Source of the DNA: Flagellimonas sp947499585 | GTDB lineage: Bacteria; Bacteroidota; Bacteroidia; Flavobacteriales; Flavobacteriaceae | Reading direction: 5' to 3' | Assembly (NCBI RefSeq): GCF_044596045.1 | Contig: NZ_CP138995.1 | Span: 3,100,001-3,164,000, forward strand | Length of the DNA: 64,000 nucleotides | In this document: positions 61,723 through 64,000 of the stretch, piece by piece | How positions within the stretch are numbered: position 1 is the first letter of the stretch | Layout: the number at the start of each line of letters is the position of its first letter | Program-made: the position numbers and the translations under genes | Notes under the pieces: model-generated | Told to the model about the DNA's origin: nothing | The model's database searches: none | What the model saw: the letters and a program-made list of their open reading frames with translations, nothing else

Positions 61723-64000
61723 TTATTTTCCAACTATATGAAGTTCTGTAAAATCCTTGCTCACTTCAATGGTGTTGTTTCCATTTAGTTTTATATCCTT
61801 TCCATTAACCACCTCATTATCCAACTCTATGGTACCAATGGTAAACGGTAAACCATGAAACCTTAGCTTGAACTTGTTATAAGAAGTGATGAAGTCCCCA
61901 TCTTTGAACTGCTGTATAATCAATTCGTTTTCTTTTCCGCGTAACCTGAATTTTCTTAAGCTGTAGCGTCCTTTTTTATAATCATATCCATCTTGCTGGT
62001 CTTCATAAACACTTGAGTTCTCAATTCCCTCTTTGTAGTATACATCTATTTCTAACTCTTTAATCTCTTTTTCACCAACGTATTGCTGTACAGGGTATTT
62101 AGGAATCATTGATCCTTCTTTTACAAACAAGGGTATTGTATCTATTTCTGCGGCTACCCATTTTTCTGCGCCTCCTGTCACTACTTCATCCGTCCAGTAG
62201 TTAAACCACTTTCCTTTAGGAAAATACATTCTCCTGCCCTGCGCATTTGGTTCTTGTATTGGACACACTAACAGTTGTTTTCCAAAAAGAAACTCATCCG
62301 TTCTAAAATGTGTTTGGACATCTTCTTGATCATAAAAAACCAAAGACTGAAGCATGGGCACCCCATTCTTGATATATCTATAAAACATAGTATATAAATA
62401 GGGCAGTAACATATATCTTAACTCAATATATTTTCTAACAATATCTGTTATTTCATCACCGAAAGACCATGGCTCTTGTTCTCCATGATCCCCGCTAGAA
62501 TGAACTCTACAAAATGGATGGAAAATCGCCAGTTGCATCCATCTAGCAAACAATTCTCCGTTGGGCTGTTCTGCAAAACCACCAATATCTGATCCTACAA
62601 AAGAATAACCGCTCATACACATACGCTGCATCTGCACATTGGCTATCCATAAATGTTCCCATGTTGCAACGTTATCTCCTGTCCAGGTTGCACTGTATCT
62701 TTGTGTTCCCGAATATGCGGCTCGAGTCAATACGAATGGTCTTCTAGGAAACATGAATTTTTTAACCCCTTCGTATGTAGCACGCACCATTTGCATGCCA
62801 TATACGTTATGTGCCTTTCTATGACTACAAGGATGTCCATCATAATCATGTCTTACATCTAGGTTTGCAGTTTTACTGGGAACTTCCATGATTGCCGGTT
62901 CGTTCATATCGTTCCAAACGCCTTTTACACCTAAATCTGCAATCATCTCTTTATACAACCCTGCCCACCATTCTCTAACTTCTGGGTCTGTAAAATCTGG
63001 AAATTTACATTCTCCAGGCCATACTTTTCCTTTAAAATGCGGACCATCTGCTCGACGACAGAAAAATCCATTATCCATAGCCTGTTGATATACCCAATAA
63101 TCGCGATCTATTTTTATTCCTGGATCGATCATAGTGATAGTTTTAAAACCATCTTCCTCCAGTTCTTCTATCATCTTTTTTGGATTGGGGAAATGGCGGT
63201 TATTCCATGTAAAACAGCGAAAACCTTCCATATAATCAATATCCAGATAAATTGCGTCACAAGGAATTTTCAGCTTCCTGAAAGTTGATGCTATGTTTTT
63301 TACCTTTTTTTCTGGAAAATAGCTCCATTTAGATTGGTGGAACCCCAAAGCCCATAAGGGTGGTAGTTCTGGAACACCGGTTAAATCCGTATACGCTTCT
63401 ACTACTTGGTTCATTTTTGGCCCGTAGAAGAAATAATAGTTCATTTCACCTCCATCTGCCCAAAAACTGGTCACATTTCTTTTTTCGTTTGCAAAATCAA
63501 AATAGGTGCTAAAAGAATTATCAAAGAAAACACCATAAGCAATATTCTCTTTAAGCCCTACGTAAAAAGGTATGGACTTATATAAAGGTTCTTGATCTTT
63601 ACCATAGGCATAAGAATCTGTAGCCCAATTATTAACTCGCTTTCCTTTTAAATTGGTGTGTGAAGCCTTGTCTCCCATTCCATAGTAACTCTCTCCAGAA
63701 TGGCAAGTTTTACTCATCTTCACTATGTTTCCTCCGTAATCGTAGTTCTCTTCCCAGTGAAATCCTAACTCATCTTCAATAATCACCATATCTTCTAAAT
63801 CCAGGATATGAACCTTCAAATTGGACTTATTAACAAATATTTTGATTTTTGAAGTAGTTATAACGTACTCAGGAACCTCTTCTTTTACGGTAAGTTCATT
63901 ATATCCTAAACTTACATCGTCACTTATAGCGTATGAAAAATCGGGCTCAAAAACATGTTCGGTAGCATATCTGAAACGAATTGCGCTATCTCGCAATATG
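61723..64000 (-). CDS. Glycoside hydrolase family 31 (alpha-glucosidase type), 5' end missing
   Basis: The frame is open to the right edge of the window, so the start is missing; the TTG at 63996 is internal. About 758 residues are visible. The nucleophile aspartate lies in G-V-W-N-D-M-N-E-P, the general acid/base in T-W-T-G-D-N-V-A-T-W-E, and W-A-L-G-F-H-Q-S-K-W-S-Y marks the start of the barrel. It cleaves alpha-linked glucosides; the exact substrate is not certain. No signal peptide can be judged because the N-terminus is missing. Confidence 0.93.
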   Translation of the reverse strand, partial: ILRDSAIRFRYATEHVFEPDFSYAISDDVSLGYNELTVKEEVPEYVITTSKIKIFVNKSNLKVHILDLEDMVIIEDELGFHWEENYDYGGNIVKMSKTCHSGESYYGMGDKASHTNLKGKRVNNWATDSYAYGKDQEPLYKSIPFYVGLKENIAYGVFFDNSFSTYFDFANEKRNVTSFWADGGEMNYYFFYGPKMNQVVEAYTDLTGVPELPPLWALGFHQSKWSYFPEKKVKNIASTFRKLKIPCDAIYLDIDYMEGFRCFTWNNRHFPNPKKMIEELEEDGFKTITMIDPGIKIDRDYWVYQQAMDNGFFCRRADGPHFKGKVWPGECKFPDFTDPEVREWWAGLYKEMIADLGVKGVWNDMNEPAIMEVPSKTANLDVRHDYDGHPCSHRKAHNVYGMQMVRATYEGVKKFMFPRRPFVLTRAAYSGTQRYSATWTGDNVATWEHLWIANVQMQRMCMSGYSFVGSDIGGFAEQPNGELFARWMQLAIFHPFCRVHSSGDHGEQEPWSFGDEITDIVRKYIELRYMLLPYLYTMFYRYIKNGVPMLQSLVFYDQEDVQTHFRTDEFLFGKQLLVCPIQEPNAQGRRMYFPKGKWFNYWTDEVVTGGAEKWVAAEIDTIPLFVKEGSMIPKYPVQQYVGEKEIKELEIDVYYKEGIENSSVYEDQQDGYDYKKGRYSLRKFRLRGKENELIIQQFKDGDFITSYNKFKLRFHGLPFTIGTIELDNEVVNGKDIKLNGNNTIEVSKDFTELHIVGK

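Noticed and set aside
1..64000. CRISPR array, rRNA operon or insertion sequence
   Set aside because: No regularly spaced repeat array, rRNA sequence or transposase gene was found in the window.

Overview
The window looks like a chromosome segment from a member of the Flavobacteriaceae (Bacteroidota). Support: AT-rich DNA; promoters of the Bacteroidota form TTG-N19-TAnnTTTG (upstream of yebC, rpsA and the thr operon); frequent TTG starts; a CHU_C-type C-terminal domain typical of type IX secretion cargo; a BfmA/BtgA-type mobilization protein and an IntDOT-like integrase; and family-typical genes (GIN-domain protein, DUF3822, KdnB-like alcohol dehydrogenase). The genus cannot be fixed from the sequence alone.

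Region 1-8440 is a genomic island. It holds the 3' part of a DNA methyltransferase gene ending in a perfect 52-bp palindrome, an orphan bfmA-like gene, a gene-poor stretch with a short conserved-looking ORF and paired palindromic motifs, a 1353-residue BspA-like leucine-rich-repeat surface protein, and a tyrosine recombinase. The recombinase lies beside the 3' end of tRNA-Pro(TGG), the usual arrangement for a tRNA-targeted integrative element. The far end of the island is outside the window. The body of the BspA-like gene is visibly richer in G+C than the rest.

Region 8440-64000 is ordinary core chromosome. It runs: tRNA-Ser and tRNA-Pro; a PgpH-type HD phosphodiesterase; thiolase; NlpC/P60 hydrolase; TPR protein and gyrA; clpC; nnrDE; the thrABC operon with a probable threonine/isoleucine leader peptide; gcvT-glsA-SDR; pterin dehydratase; yebC; a leftward run of RecD-like helicase, DUF4126, kdsB, HAD phosphatase, kdnB and acyltransferase (lipid A/inner-core Kdo chemistry); a rightward run ending in rsmD; rnpB; dnaX; miaE; a leftward run pyrR-pyrB-STAS-like-rnz-pdxH-sixA-ppk1-ppx; rpsA; a BON-LysM protein; cmk; lon; an ECF sigma/anti-sigma envelope operon; and a closing leftward group NTF2-like, MFS, M48 protease and GH31 (cut by the window edge).

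The three most interesting points are: (1) a 29-codon ORF containing Thr-Ile-Ala-Thr-Thr-Thr between a good promoter and thrA, suggesting amino-acid-sensing control of the thr operon; (2) dnaX interrupted at a run of nine A residues, so that the zero frame gives a gamma-like protein and a -1 slip gives a full tau, as known for Thermus dnaX; (3) the tRNA-Pro-linked island with its IntDOT-like recombinase, orphan mobilization gene and unexplained palindromic non-coding sequence.
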